A stretch of 64,000 bases of DNA from Candidatus Saccharibacteria bacterium UBA1050 (GTDB lineage: Bacteria; Patescibacteriota; Saccharimonadia; Saccharimonadales; Saccharimonadaceae): positions 559,692 through 623,691 of the forward strand of contig DCDR01000001.1 of the NCBI GenBank assembly GCA_002316545.1, read 5' to 3'. Below are positions 28,133 through 38,144 of the stretch, one piece after another (the stretch's first letter is position 1; each line of letters opens with the position of its first letter). Below the pieces are notes generated by a model. The model was not told the origin of the DNA. It saw only the letters and a program-made list of their open reading frames with translations, and made no database searches. A program made the position numbers and the translations under genes.

Positions 28133-29230
28133 ATGGAAGTTGTTATAACTCAAGAAAAATTATCCCAAGCACTCGCAAATACAAGTCGTGTAGCGACAAG
28201 TAAGACGGGGTTGCCAATTTTGGGGAATGTTCTTTTTCGGACTGATAAAAACAGACTACTTGTAGCTGCTACAAACCTTGAGGTTGCATCAACAAATTAC
28301 ATCGGCGCAAAAGTTGTTAAACAAGGATCAATTACTATTCCTGCAAAAATAGTGAATGACTTCGTACACAACTTGCCAAAAGAACAAATTACCCTCTCGG
28401 TTAAAAATAATAGACTACACATAAAAACACCAAACCACAACTCAATCATAAACGGTGTAAACGACGAAGAGTTCCCAGAACTACCCACTGTAGACATAAA
28501 AGATAGCGTAACCTATACACTTGCGGTAGATGATTTTAAAACAGCTGTTTCACAAACAATCATAGCAGCAAGCGCAGATCCGACCAGGCAAATTCTCACA
28601 GGTGTATATTGGCACACCAACGAAAAATCACTCTTCCTGGCAGCTACAGACGGATATCGCTTGGCTGAGAAGAAACTCATGAATGTATCGAGTGAGCTGA
28701 ACGCGATAATTCCCACTACAACACTTCAGGAAGTTTTACGCAGCTTGCGCGACGACATTACTGAAATAACGATTCTTATAGACGAAACTCAAGTCACTTT
28801 CCTGTTAGAAGATATTGAAATCACAAGCCGACTTATCGATGGCAACTTTCCAAACTACCGCCAACTAATACCTTCGAAAAACGAAACATCGTTCTCAGTT
28901 GAAAAAGACGAATTTACCCGGGTAATAAAGGTTGCTAGTTTGTTCGCTAAAGGATCGGGTGGAGGTATTAATCTTGATGTTAACGCGGACGATGGCACCG
29001 TTTCGGTAAGCTCGGTGGCGTCAGAGGTTGGTGAAAACACTTCTACGATTAAGGCGACCATAACAGGTAGCGGCAGCGTGAGTCTTAACTCACGGTATCT
29101 TATAGACGCGCTAGCGGTACTCGATGGGCCAACGATAAGCTTTGGTTTTTCGGGAAAACTAGCACCATGTGTAGTGACAAGTGGTGACAAACCAAACTAC
29201 ACACATATTATCATGCCGCTAAAAAGCTAG
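28133..29230 (+). CDS. dnaN: DNA polymerase III beta sliding clamp
   Basis: 365 aa. Three clamp folds; recognisable stretches include GNVLFRTDKNRLLVAATNLE, LAATDGYRLAEKK, SRLIDGNFPNYRQLIP and the C-terminal PNYTHIIMPLKS. The start is set at the ATG 28133 because AAAGGAA precedes it by 5 bases; the ATG at 28118 lies before that Shine-Dalgarno. Its TAG stop overlaps the stop of the convergent gene in CTAG (29227-29230). Confidence 0.95.
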   Translation: MEVVITQEKLSQALANTSRVATSKTGLPILGNVLFRTDKNRLLVAATNLEVASTNYIGAKVVKQGSITIPAKIVNDFVHNLPKEQITLSVKNNRLHIKTPNHNSIINGVNDEEFPELPTVDIKDSVTYTLAVDDFKTAVSQTIIAASADPTRQILTGVYWHTNEKSLFLAATDGYRLAEKKLMNVSSELNAIIPTTTLQEVLRSLRDDITEITILIDETQVTFLLEDIEITSRLIDGNFPNYRQLIPSKNETSFSVEKDEFTRVIKVASLFAKGSGGGINLDVNADDGTVSVSSVASEVGENTSTIKATITGSGSVSLNSRYLIDALAVLDGPTISFGFSGKLAPCVVTSGDKPNYTHIIMPLKS

Positions 29231-29823
29231 AGAGCATTTGCTTTTTCTAGTACATCCTTGGGTATATTTGGATAGCTTACGCTATTGAGAAATATCTCTG
29301 GACTTGATACGGGCTTCCACTTGCCTTCGACTTTTTTCGCGACAATTCTTAGTGAGTCTGAGCTTAGATTATATCCACCTTTGTATCTATAGAGTGCGAC
29401 ATACCAATCACCAAATTGCAATAAGCCTTCCTTTGCCAGTGAAAAATTAGTCAACAAATCAGGGAGTGTACGGCTAATTGAGTTGTGGATTGTATTAGAA
29501 TCGGCCGCGAGTAGACTAAGGAGCTTTTCTTTAGAAAAATATGGAACTAACTTGATCGGCATCTCGTCTGATGAATTGAACACCCTTGAACCATTTGCGT
29601 AACCATCTATGCCGACGTAAGAAACCTTATATTTTGTATTTTTAACTAAGAATGCGGAACTATCATTCAAAAAGCTACTCACCTTTTTGCCTGAGTCTAA
29701 TTCTGTTATTTCAATACTTTTGATATTCTTTTGCTCAAATGACACAATGGTTCGGCTAAATACAAACACAACAGCACCGATTACCAAGATAATAATAACA
29801 AGGAGTGCTATTACTCGCTTCAT
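29227..29823 (-). CDS. Membrane-anchored hypothetical protein
   Basis: 198 aa. N-terminal transmembrane helix (residues 4-24), the rest outside, with no cysteines or motif I recognise. It is coupled to the PEGA protein by an ATGA overlap and is the last gene of the leftward secretion-like operon, so it may be an accessory surface component. Confidence 0.6.
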   Translation of the reverse strand: MKRVIALLVIIILVIGAVVFVFSRTIVSFEQKNIKSIEITELDSGKKVSSFLNDSSAFLVKNTKYKVSYVGIDGYANGSRVFNSSDEMPIKLVPYFSKEKLLSLLAADSNTIHNSISRTLPDLLTNFSLAKEGLLQFGDWYVALYRYKGGYNLSSDSLRIVAKKVEGKWKPVSSPEIFLNSVSYPNIPKDVLEKANAL

Positions 29824-30446
29824 CGTTCACCTAACCTTACTAAAGGGCTGTAATCTGGGAAAGTCACACGATAATTAATTGGGTCGTAGCCTTGGTCTTT
29901 TAGCCACTGCAGAGCCTTTTGACGACCCGAAGGTGTAGAGTCGCTAATAATTAAATACACCCTCGAATTCCCCTCCTCGAAACCGTAGTCGATGGAGTAT
30001 GGACCAGCAACGTCACTATAGGGTAACACATTCACTACTTCGTTTTGTTTGCGAAAATTTTTGCCCGCTAAGTCTGCGCGAAGAGCTGATAGTTCTTCAC
30101 GTTTAACCTGAAATGTCGGGCTACGCTCCATGTAATCGGTTGCTTCTGGGGAATCGGTGTCGAGGACAAAAGCAATCTTTGGGGTGTTTTTAGAAATAGT
30201 ATATGTCTGTTTATCTGTAGTCCAGCCCGTTTTTGAGGCGGCAAAGCTATGGGTACCTGGGGATATATATTGCGTGCCGAGTCCGACAGATTTTCCATCC
30301 ATGGTAACCACAGCGCCCTCGGGGAATGTTTGTATATCAACGGCTATTTTTCCAATTCGGCTAATAAGTACTACAATGCCAAAGATAACAAACCCAACAA
30401 ATATAATTGCGAAGATGAGAACGAATATTCTTACACGTCTATCCAT
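29820..30446 (-). CDS. Membrane-anchored PEGA-domain protein
   Basis: 208 aa. One transmembrane helix (about 8-30) and then a PEGA-like domain (DIQTFPEGAVVTMDGK, ISPGTHSFAASKTGW), a surface-layer-type beta module. The rest is unassigned outside sequence ending in a region with a GRQKALQWLKDQGYD helix. It starts 1 base after the lysozyme gene's stop. Confidence 0.65.
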   Translation of the reverse strand: MDRRVRIFVLIFAIIFVGFVIFGIVVLISRIGKIAVDIQTFPEGAVVTMDGKSVGLGTQYISPGTHSFAASKTGWTTDKQTYTISKNTPKIAFVLDTDSPEATDYMERSPTFQVKREELSALRADLAGKNFRKQNEVVNVLPYSDVAGPYSIDYGFEEGNSRVYLIISDSTPSGRQKALQWLKDQGYDPINYRVTFPDYSPLVRLGER

Positions 30447-30447
30447 A

Positions 30448-31647
30448 TTATGATTTTAACCTAAACCATTGATAACTAGGGTCTGCGGGAGTTTCGCTAC
30501 CTGCCATCGGTGCACGACCATCGAGTGAGGCCGAGGCAATTTTTGTGCCAAAACCGGGTTGTTTACCGACATACATATAAGTATGTCCATCGCGAATCGC
30601 AATATCACCTGGGCGCATATCTGCTGTACTGTCTGGCTTCACTTCCATGTACTTACTGCTTTCCCGTAGGTATGAAAGCTGATAAGTGGTGTTACCTTCA
30701 CTCTTGTTGTACTCGGGGTCGGCGCCCGAGTTGCGCATGACGCGGGTGATGAAGCCTCCACAGTCAACGCCGGGAAAGCTAATGCCACCGATATATTCAC
30801 CATTAGCTTTGGCCTCGCTGACTGCCCTGGCATAGCTTGGTTTCATTTTTACATAAGGTGCCGAATGGTATTCAGGCCACGAGTAGTTGATGGCGGTTTG
30901 AACAATACTTCCTTCTTCGGCGCCCGGCCCAGTATCATCTGCGCAAACACCCTCGATGGTAGAAGCAAACACTGGTGATGTTGAACTATCGCCGCCGTAT
31001 TTTTTCAGAGCCAAAATTGCCGCTTGAATACGGTTTAATATCTTTGGGTCTCCTGCACCCTCTACCTTATCTTCGAAGTATTTTGTTGCTTCTGTTACGT
31101 CATCAATCTTTTTGTAGCCAGTAAGCATATTCTTTACACCAGTCGGGCTCGTACCGGTCATGTGACCCCATAAGATATCGAGCTGCGTAGAGAGTTCATA
31201 TATAGGTGTGGTAATCCCCATCTCTTTCGCAATTCCTAGTACTTTTGAACCAGGTGTCCATTGTATGATTCCCCACCCGGCTGTTAAACCTGAAGGATCT
31301 TTAGTTCTTCCGGCAGGATTCTGGATATTTTCTGGGTCACCGCCAGATTCTTGCGCAATATTCCCTACTACGCCAGCTGCTTGAATTTCACTAAGGCCCT
31401 TACCGGTCATATAGTTGAAGATTTTTTCTAAGTTTTCTGAACCTACAAGTTCCACATCTTCTACGGCAATTACGCCTGAACCAGCCCCACAATTTGGGCT
31501 GTCTGGGTTGTAGAATAATATATTGTTTCCGGAGTAAAAAGTTTCATCAAAAGCACTAACGGTAGCAACATTGCTTGTCACAAAACAGACTGAAAGAACC
31601 AGTGCTAGTAAGCCCGAACCAAGCCGCGTATCTATGAACGACCACAT
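30448..31647 (-). CDS. Exported cell-wall hydrolase: phage-tail-lysozyme domain plus NlpC/P60-like domain
   Basis: 399 aa. Signal/anchor helix in residues 8-32. Residues about 70-205 match phage-tail-type lysozyme (AAGVVGNIAQESGGDPENIQ with candidate Glu, GWGIIQWTPG). C-terminal ~150 residues look like an NlpC/P60-type amidase/peptidase: catalytic Cys in GVDCGGFITRVM and His in RDGHTYMYVG. It overlaps the 1523-aa gene by 16 bases. The likely role is that of a VirB1-like enzyme opening peptidoglycan for the secretion apparatus, or attacking a host wall. Confidence 0.75.
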   Translation of the reverse strand: MWSFIDTRLGSGLLALVLSVCFVTSNVATVSAFDETFYSGNNILFYNPDSPNCGAGSGVIAVEDVELVGSENLEKIFNYMTGKGLSEIQAAGVVGNIAQESGGDPENIQNPAGRTKDPSGLTAGWGIIQWTPGSKVLGIAKEMGITTPIYELSTQLDILWGHMTGTSPTGVKNMLTGYKKIDDVTEATKYFEDKVEGAGDPKILNRIQAAILALKKYGGDSSTSPVFASTIEGVCADDTGPGAEEGSIVQTAINYSWPEYHSAPYVKMKPSYARAVSEAKANGEYIGGISFPGVDCGGFITRVMRNSGADPEYNKSEGNTTYQLSYLRESSKYMEVKPDSTADMRPGDIAIRDGHTYMYVGKQPGFGTKIASASLDGRAPMAGSETPADPSYQWFRLKS

Positions 31648-34600
31648 GGTGCTTTACCCTTCTTAACAAGCTCCTTGAAATTTGGTACCTCGTTCTTACT
31701 CATTGCGATAAATACGTCTTGTGGGCACACGCCTTTTCCGTTGAACGCCATATCAATATGTAGGTGAGGCCCGTAACATTTACCAAGACAGCCAGTTGTC
31801 ATTATGCGATCTCCTGTTTGATACGTGCTCTTCTTGTCCCATCGAGGACCATGCGCGTAAGCGATCTCGAGTACACCACCCTGTATTGGAGAGGATATCA
31901 TTAATCCATGACCGCCCAGGGATGCAGCTGTTACGCGCCCACCAAGCATCGCATATACCGGTGTGCCTGAACCAACCGATGAGATGTCAACTGCCAGACT
32001 GTCCACGCCACTTGTCCACGTGCCAGAATCTGCCGAGTGAGCATCAACAAAGTCATATCGATATTTATTCCACCATTTTTTGTCTACGGGCCACGCGAGA
32101 TCACCCGCAAGCTGCGAACCACTTTTGCTGCCTGGTACGGTAACCTTTGCGTACGGCACCGAGTGGTCACTATGCGCTTCAGCTCGCGACAATTCTTTTT
32201 TCCATTCAGTCTCGACATTTGGAGATGCATAGATGTAATCAACTCCACCAATGCTGTACTTAGGGTCACACTTCATTTCGGGGCCAATTACACTTCGCAT
32301 CAGATTGTTTTGAGCGAACATACAAAACAGGAGGTTTTCTTGTTTGCCTTGGTACGTAAGGTTTGTACCCGGCTGGCTTCGCACATTTGTGCCTTCGTTG
32401 AAGTCGCCTGTCATGAAAATTGGTATGCCAGCATTGTCGGCTTTTAACTTTTGGATTTGATCAATGTAAATCTGAGCTGCTCGCCAACGACTCTTTGCTG
32501 GTTGCGTACCTGCTGCACCGCTTACGTTTGCCACGTTGTGGGTGTTTATGACGATTACCGTCTGCCCTGTTTCGACATCCTGCAGCCATACGATTGGTAT
32601 ATGGGTCCAAACTTTTGGTAAGCCAGCTTCGTTGTGACTAGAAGTTGTTTTTTCACCATTTCCACAGTCTACCGCCGGATCTGGGTAACGAGGTATCTCA
32701 AAATATGTACTACGGATGAGCTTAAACTTCGCTTTATTGTAAAATATCACCTGGTTGGCCGCACAGGTACGTAGGTATGCTTTTGAGTTGATGAGACTCT
32801 CTGGGTATAGTCCGTAATTGTTGCTGGTAAGGTATTTTTTATATCGATCAAACTTGGGGTTGATACTTTCCTGGGTACCGACTACATCCATACCTTTATC
32901 GACAATGTTTTTAGCGGCAGCCTCGTGGTCTGCAGCTGACAGAGAACGTTTTTGATTGTATGTGCCAATCACAAAGCTTGTACCAGCACCTGTTGGCGCG
33001 CCTGGGATAATGACATCAGAGAAGATAGTTGGGTGGTCGGACCCGTTACTAGATGCACCGCTTTTGATTTCACCAAAGTCTGTCTTAGAAGAGTTAACCT
33101 GAATTTGTGGTGTCAAATAGATGTGGTCAATTTGCGTACCTTTCTTATTCTTGTTTGGACATTTTTCGGTACGAGGTACAGACATATCGTAGGCGTCGTT
33201 CATTGGGCCATTTACGGCGAGCACGCAGTACGCTAGCTTATCATCACTGGCCGCACCCGAACCGCTGCTTTTATTGTAGCCAGAGTTGAAGTCGCCCACC
33301 AGTAGTACTGGCGCTTGAGATTGTAATTTTTCTATTAGCGCCTTGTGTGCAAGAGCGTTTTCGTAACGTGTCTGTGCGTTACCTTGACCGTTGTTGATTG
33401 GGTCGTGTACGCTAAGCACAAAAAATTCTTGCTGGGTAGTTCGGTCTCGAAGTTTTATCCATGGCTCCTCGATTGGTCCGCCAAAATATACCGTCCTCCA
33501 CGTACCTGTATCAACCTTTGTGAATCTATCTGTATTCCACATTATACTGTCGGACTCTTTACCGTGAGTAGTAATGTCGTAGTTGGTGAGATTTTCCTTG
33601 AGGTATTTGCGCTGTTCGGGCTCGAATTCTTGGAAAGCAATTACGTCGAAATTATTGGATTCAATAACAGCAAGAGATTTTTGTATTCGCACAGACCAAC
33701 TTGGCCAACTCGCGGGCTTATCCGCAGTAGGTCCATCGGTGTGGTGAGCGCCTAGCACGTTGAAGGACGCGATACGGAATTCACTCCCACCCGATAGGCC
33801 GGCGCTAGATGTTGGTGGCTCGTAGTCCATAGCTTCAATGATGGAATCGTCCATTGTATAGACGCGGAAGTAACTCGATTGCTTGTCGGTTTTCATACAG
33901 CGTGAACCGTTCAAGTCATCGCTTTCCTCACCCTGAGGCACTTCACCCCAACCCGCTTGGCGATTGGTACATTCTTCAAGCCAGTCACTATAATCACCAG
34001 CTGGTGCGCCATCATCAGTTACAAAGCCTTTGGTGTACATCCAGCCACGCACTTCATCGGTATCAAGCCCGAGCTCGTACGGGCTCATAGCGTAGCGCAC
34101 ATTACAAAATACATCGGCATCAATGCCAATTTCTTCATAGCCGTAATCTTTACACTGGCTAAAGCGATCTTCGTTGAATTCGTTCGCGGCGCTCACATTA
34201 CTTGATAGTGATGAACTGGCGACTGAAAGCAAGCTAGAAACCTTGGTAATTGAGCCACCAATCGAAAGCGACGATTTATTGGCAACAGGCATAAGTTTTC
34301 GCACGAACGACCCAAGGAACGAATATTGATTGTAGACATCAAACGGTGTTTTTTGTGCATCCTCTGTTTCCATGGCTACGTATTCAGCTTTTACGTTTTG
34401 AGAAACTTTGAGGTAACTTCGAAGGTCTGATTTCGTTGCCGGTTTCATGCCGCGGCTCCTCGCCATACCACCAAATAGCGCACCAGCTCCACCAAATATC
34501 GCGTTACCCGCATCGACGCCGCTCGTATTAGAGTCCACTACCTTGCCAGCAAGCATAGTCGCTAGATAATTCTCTAAGATTGGTAGCGCCATACCAATGG

Positions 34601-36203
34601 CGATCGATAGCCCGGCTTGCACATAGAATGTCGTGCCAAGGCTGATGATGCCTGCGCCGATACCGACAATCAATGACCCTAACCGTACGGCATTGTTTTG
34701 AATAAATTCACAGGAGTCGCCTTTTAGTTCTTTATCAATAAAGCCATTTACGCTTGAAAGAGTTCCCATCATTCCCGTGCCGCCAATAGTCATTTCCATA
34801 TCGCGAGCGGTTAGTTTAGGTGCTTCGTTGTAGGCGGCTGCCTTATAGCCTGGCGCATCTAGCGCGTTCATGCCGTAGTAAGGGTTAGGGACCTCCTTTG
34901 GTTTGCCTCCAGCACCTAAAATACTTGTTTCGTTCACAATGGTTTTTGCGGTATCGATGGCCATAAGTTTCTTACCCACGTATTCAGCCTGGCTACCTCC
35001 GTCAGCCTCGCCGGCGATTTGCTGGTCGGCGTAATTAAAGTAAATCATCGCATAGCGAGCTAATTGCTGCTCGCGCTGTATCTTTGCCAACGCCTCAACA
35101 CCCCGCGCGGTATTTTTAACCGTACAGGCTGTATCGGCAGCACCAGTGATAAGAAGCCCTTTACCGATGCTTTTGATACCATTTTTCGCAATCGATGAGA
35201 ACATGCTGGCAGTTCGGCCACCACCACTACTAAGGCGATCGGCTTGGGCTTCAGCCTCGGCGTTGCGAGCTGCTTGTTCTTTGTTGGCTTCCTCATCTTC
35301 GGAATCGGTAGCGGCAGTTTTTGTATCAACCGTTCCCGTTTCACCAGCTACTGCTTTATCAATCGAAGCGTCCTTCTCTTTGTCGGTCGCCCCCACCACT
35401 TTCTCGGCCTTATTAGTTTTAAAATGAGCGAACACCTTATCTGACACGGCATCAAAGAACCCGGCAAATTTGGGGTTGAAGGCTCTTCGAAGCTGTTTGC
35501 GCACGAATGCTTCCCCTATATACTTATTGAGCATTCTAGGGTTGGTTATCTTTATTTCATTGCCAAACGAGTCTTTAAAGGTCATGCTGGTAACTTTATG
35601 CTTACCAAATGTGGTTTTACCATCCGTTTCAACTTCCACGCCGGCTGCTTTGAATTTTTTAAGCTGACGATCGGACATACCCTTAAAGCCACAGCGTACC
35701 TTTACGCCAACACAAACACCTTTGCCCATGTCGTTGAACTTTGCCTTGAACACATGAGTTGTACGAGTGTCCATGGCGGCAAGTTGGTCATTAAGGTCGT
35801 TTACCAATACTTCTTTGAGTTGAATAATCGCTAAGCCAGGTGTAAATAGTAATGATAAGCTTCCGAAGCCACCAAGCAGCAGTGTAATAATTGCCGCCAT
35901 TGGGCCTTTTTTGCGCGCGAAGCCCATAAACTGGAAGCTTTTCTTTTCTTGATTACCGCCAGTGTGTGTGTAGTTGAATTGTCCGCCTGAACCTTGCTCG
36001 CGTTCTTTCACCGCGGCGGTGCTATTAGCGGGGTCGTTGGCAAAGCTTTCCGCTTGGTCAATTCCAGCCTGAACACCGGCGTCGGTCTCGGCGTTTTGTA
36101 GCCTGCTCGCTTGAGAGTTATCGAACTCCCGCTGGTAATACCCTTCGGCCGGATTATACTGGCTGTCTTGTTCTTCCCGGCTATTTGCTGTTTTAAGCGC
36201 CAT
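31632..36203 (-). CDS. Giant membrane-anchored protein with two EEP domains and a degenerate M23 domain
   Basis: 1523 aa. Order: charged N-terminus; hydrophobic helix at about 100-130; a long region with further membrane segments around 530-580; first endonuclease/exonuclease/phosphatase domain (about 855-1110) with ASFNVLG, FQEFE, SVHDP, GDFNSG, IDHIYL, SDHPT; second EEP domain (about 1115-1385) with TYNQK, TQES, NTHNV, GDFNEG, VDYIYA, SDHS; C-terminal M23-like domain (about 1395-1523) with GPHLHID but SLAVD where HxxxD is expected. Both EEP sites look complete. It lies between the VirB4 ATPase and the lysozyme gene, so it is a candidate surface or delivered nuclease/phosphatase. Confidence 0.75.
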   Translation of the reverse strand: MALKTANSREEQDSQYNPAEGYYQREFDNSQASRLQNAETDAGVQAGIDQAESFANDPANSTAAVKEREQGSGGQFNYTHTGGNQEKKSFQFMGFARKKGPMAAIITLLLGGFGSLSLLFTPGLAIIQLKEVLVNDLNDQLAAMDTRTTHVFKAKFNDMGKGVCVGVKVRCGFKGMSDRQLKKFKAAGVEVETDGKTTFGKHKVTSMTFKDSFGNEIKITNPRMLNKYIGEAFVRKQLRRAFNPKFAGFFDAVSDKVFAHFKTNKAEKVVGATDKEKDASIDKAVAGETGTVDTKTAATDSEDEEANKEQAARNAEAEAQADRLSSGGGRTASMFSSIAKNGIKSIGKGLLITGAADTACTVKNTARGVEALAKIQREQQLARYAMIYFNYADQQIAGEADGGSQAEYVGKKLMAIDTAKTIVNETSILGAGGKPKEVPNPYYGMNALDAPGYKAAAYNEAPKLTARDMEMTIGGTGMMGTLSSVNGFIDKELKGDSCEFIQNNAVRLGSLIVGIGAGIISLGTTFYVQAGLSIAIGMALPILENYLATMLAGKVVDSNTSGVDAGNAIFGGAGALFGGMARSRGMKPATKSDLRSYLKVSQNVKAEYVAMETEDAQKTPFDVYNQYSFLGSFVRKLMPVANKSSLSIGGSITKVSSLLSVASSSLSSNVSAANEFNEDRFSQCKDYGYEEIGIDADVFCNVRYAMSPYELGLDTDEVRGWMYTKGFVTDDGAPAGDYSDWLEECTNRQAGWGEVPQGEESDDLNGSRCMKTDKQSSYFRVYTMDDSIIEAMDYEPPTSSAGLSGGSEFRIASFNVLGAHHTDGPTADKPASWPSWSVRIQKSLAVIESNNFDVIAFQEFEPEQRKYLKENLTNYDITTHGKESDSIMWNTDRFTKVDTGTWRTVYFGGPIEEPWIKLRDRTTQQEFFVLSVHDPINNGQGNAQTRYENALAHKALIEKLQSQAPVLLVGDFNSGYNKSSGSGAASDDKLAYCVLAVNGPMNDAYDMSVPRTEKCPNKNKKGTQIDHIYLTPQIQVNSSKTDFGEIKSGASSNGSDHPTIFSDVIIPGAPTGAGTSFVIGTYNQKRSLSAADHEAAAKNIVDKGMDVVGTQESINPKFDRYKKYLTSNNYGLYPESLINSKAYLRTCAANQVIFYNKAKFKLIRSTYFEIPRYPDPAVDCGNGEKTTSSHNEAGLPKVWTHIPIVWLQDVETGQTVIVINTHNVANVSGAAGTQPAKSRWRAAQIYIDQIQKLKADNAGIPIFMTGDFNEGTNVRSQPGTNLTYQGKQENLLFCMFAQNNLMRSVIGPEMKCDPKYSIGGVDYIYASPNVETEWKKELSRAEAHSDHSVPYAKVTVPGSKSGSQLAGDLAWPVDKKWWNKYRYDFVDAHSADSGTWTSGVDSLAVDISSVGSGTPVYAMLGGRVTAASLGGHGLMISSPIQGGVLEIAYAHGPRWDKKSTYQTGDRIMTTGCLGKCYGPHLHIDMAFNGKGVCPQDVFIAMSKNEVPNFKELVKKGKAPCGRS

Positions 36204-36215
36204 AGTTACCTACAA

Positions 36216-38144
36216 TTATACGCTGTACTCACCGGGGTTCATATAACCGGGATTAACGACTGGCTGGCCAGGTTGACTAGGAGCTGGTGGTGCTGGCGGT
36301 TGTTCAGGATTTTGAGGCGGCTGCATTTGCTGCGCTTGAGCGGGTGCACCAGTGGATACTAAGCCGTGTTCGGTTTCGCTGGCAACAATTTGAATATGTA
36401 CGTGGTTTTGACCAGCAAAGAACAAACCTTGTCCTACCGGGAAGTTTGCCAAACGTTTCTTCTCTTCTTCGGTAAGTTTAAACACGTCGCTCAGCACATC
36501 GACTGCGCTGGAAGACTGCTTCAGTAGCAGCTGCATCGAACTGTTCGCCACAATGGCGCGGCCCATTTTGCTTCCCATGAAATCCTCAACGTCTTGCGTA
36601 ATGGTGGTAAGACCAAGCTGATATTTTCGTGCACGTTTTGCTAGGCTAAACAGGAAGTTTGCTGAATCATCATATTTCATGAGCTGCCATGCCTCATCGA
36701 CAATCAGCATACGACGACGTTGGTCACTGCGGGTAATATTCCAGATGTGGCTTAGTACAATATACATAGCAACTGGTCGAAGCTCATCTTCAAGGTCGCG
36801 TATATTGAACACCACCATGTTGTTATTGATGTCGATGTTGCTTTGCTGTGAGAAAATACCCGCGAATGTTCCAGTGGTGTACTTTCTGAGGCGCTGTGCA
36901 AGCTGTGGACCCGAGCCACCCATGTGAAGCAATGTATCGTATAGGTCTGAAATAGTCGGTGGCGTTGAATGATGTGTCAGTGGATCTGATGTAATGCCCG
37001 CTCGGGCGTAGGTGTCTATCAAGCCTTGGTCGAGATCGGCTTCTTCGGCTGGGCTCAATGCTGGCATCACGGCACCGTTTGCGGCAATTTGGCTTCCACC
37101 CAACATCAAACGCAACAAGCCGTGCAAAGTTACCAAGTTTGCACGTAGCGCATCATCGGCTTCATCAGTATCTATTACCGACGGAAGATCGAATGGATTA
37201 ATTCTCGTATCTGCGTTCAGGCTAAGGCGTACATAGCTGCCGCCCACCGCATCGGTAAGCTTTTGGTACTCGTTTTCAGGGTCTATAATCAGCACATCCG
37301 CGCCTGTCATCATACTGCGTAGAGCCTCAATCTTTACAGTAAACGACTTACCGGCACCAGACTTCGCAAATACCACCATGTTGGCGTTTTCTAAGGTGAA
37401 GCGATCAAAAATTACTAGGCCGTTGTTGTGCATGTTGATGCCGTACAAGATGCCGCGGCTATCGGTAAGGTCAGCACTGGTGAATGGGAAGCTGGTAGAA
37501 ATTGCGCCGGTATTCATATTGCGTCGAATTTGCAGCTGATCGGTCATTTGCGGTACGGTGCTGTTTAAACCTTGCTCCTGCTGGCTGCTGGCCACCTTGC
37601 TAAATACAAGTTGCTGGCCAAAAATAGTTTCAATTTTGTGCTGTACAAAACTAAGCTCATCTAGACTGTCGGCATAGAGAGTTACGTACAAGCCATAGCG
37701 GAAAAATCGTTCGGCGCCAACCTGTAGCTGGTCACGTAGTTCCTCGGCATCTTGGATGGCCGCTTCAATACCCGGGTCACGCGTGCGACCCTTTTCATTA
37801 TTAATCGACATGCTGGCTTCAAGTTGAGTCACTTTTTTGCGCAAGTTGTTTAGTACTACCTGGCTTTCAACCGGGTATACAAACATACTAATATCGAGTA
37901 CTTCGTCGATATTAATAATGCTGCTAAGCCAACCAGTGTAAATTTGGCGCGGATAACCATATACATACAATGTACGACCGTACTTGGTGCCTAGGCGGAA
38001 GTGGCTGGAGTGAATTTCAAGACTGCTCGGTGCAATCAAATCACGAAGCGTTGTAACGCCTTTCAAGAAGGCCTGTTCTACTTCCTGCTGTTCTTTGGCA
38101 CGCTGTTGAGCGGCGATATCAATTGGGTCAAGTTTTTTCGCCAT
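36216..38144 (-). CDS. VirB4/TraC-like secretion ATPase, C-terminal part of a split VirB4
   Basis: 642 aa. Motor of type IV secretion/conjugation. Walker A FAKSGAGKSFTVK near residue 258, DVLIIDPENEY, Walker B RMLIVDEAWQLM near 480, and the ITQDVEDFM motif after it. The tail is Pro/Gln-rich. The N-terminal VirB4 region is encoded by the preceding cistron, joined by a TAATG stop/start overlap at 38144. Confidence 0.88.
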   Translation of the reverse strand: MAKKLDPIDIAAQQRAKEQQEVEQAFLKGVTTLRDLIAPSSLEIHSSHFRLGTKYGRTLYVYGYPRQIYTGWLSSIINIDEVLDISMFVYPVESQVVLNNLRKKVTQLEASMSINNEKGRTRDPGIEAAIQDAEELRDQLQVGAERFFRYGLYVTLYADSLDELSFVQHKIETIFGQQLVFSKVASSQQEQGLNSTVPQMTDQLQIRRNMNTGAISTSFPFTSADLTDSRGILYGINMHNNGLVIFDRFTLENANMVVFAKSGAGKSFTVKIEALRSMMTGADVLIIDPENEYQKLTDAVGGSYVRLSLNADTRINPFDLPSVIDTDEADDALRANLVTLHGLLRLMLGGSQIAANGAVMPALSPAEEADLDQGLIDTYARAGITSDPLTHHSTPPTISDLYDTLLHMGGSGPQLAQRLRKYTTGTFAGIFSQQSNIDINNNMVVFNIRDLEDELRPVAMYIVLSHIWNITRSDQRRRMLIVDEAWQLMKYDDSANFLFSLAKRARKYQLGLTTITQDVEDFMGSKMGRAIVANSSMQLLLKQSSSAVDVLSDVFKLTEEEKKRLANFPVGQGLFFAGQNHVHIQIVASETEHGLVSTGAPAQAQQMQPPQNPEQPPAPPAPSQPGQPVVNPGYMNPGEYSV

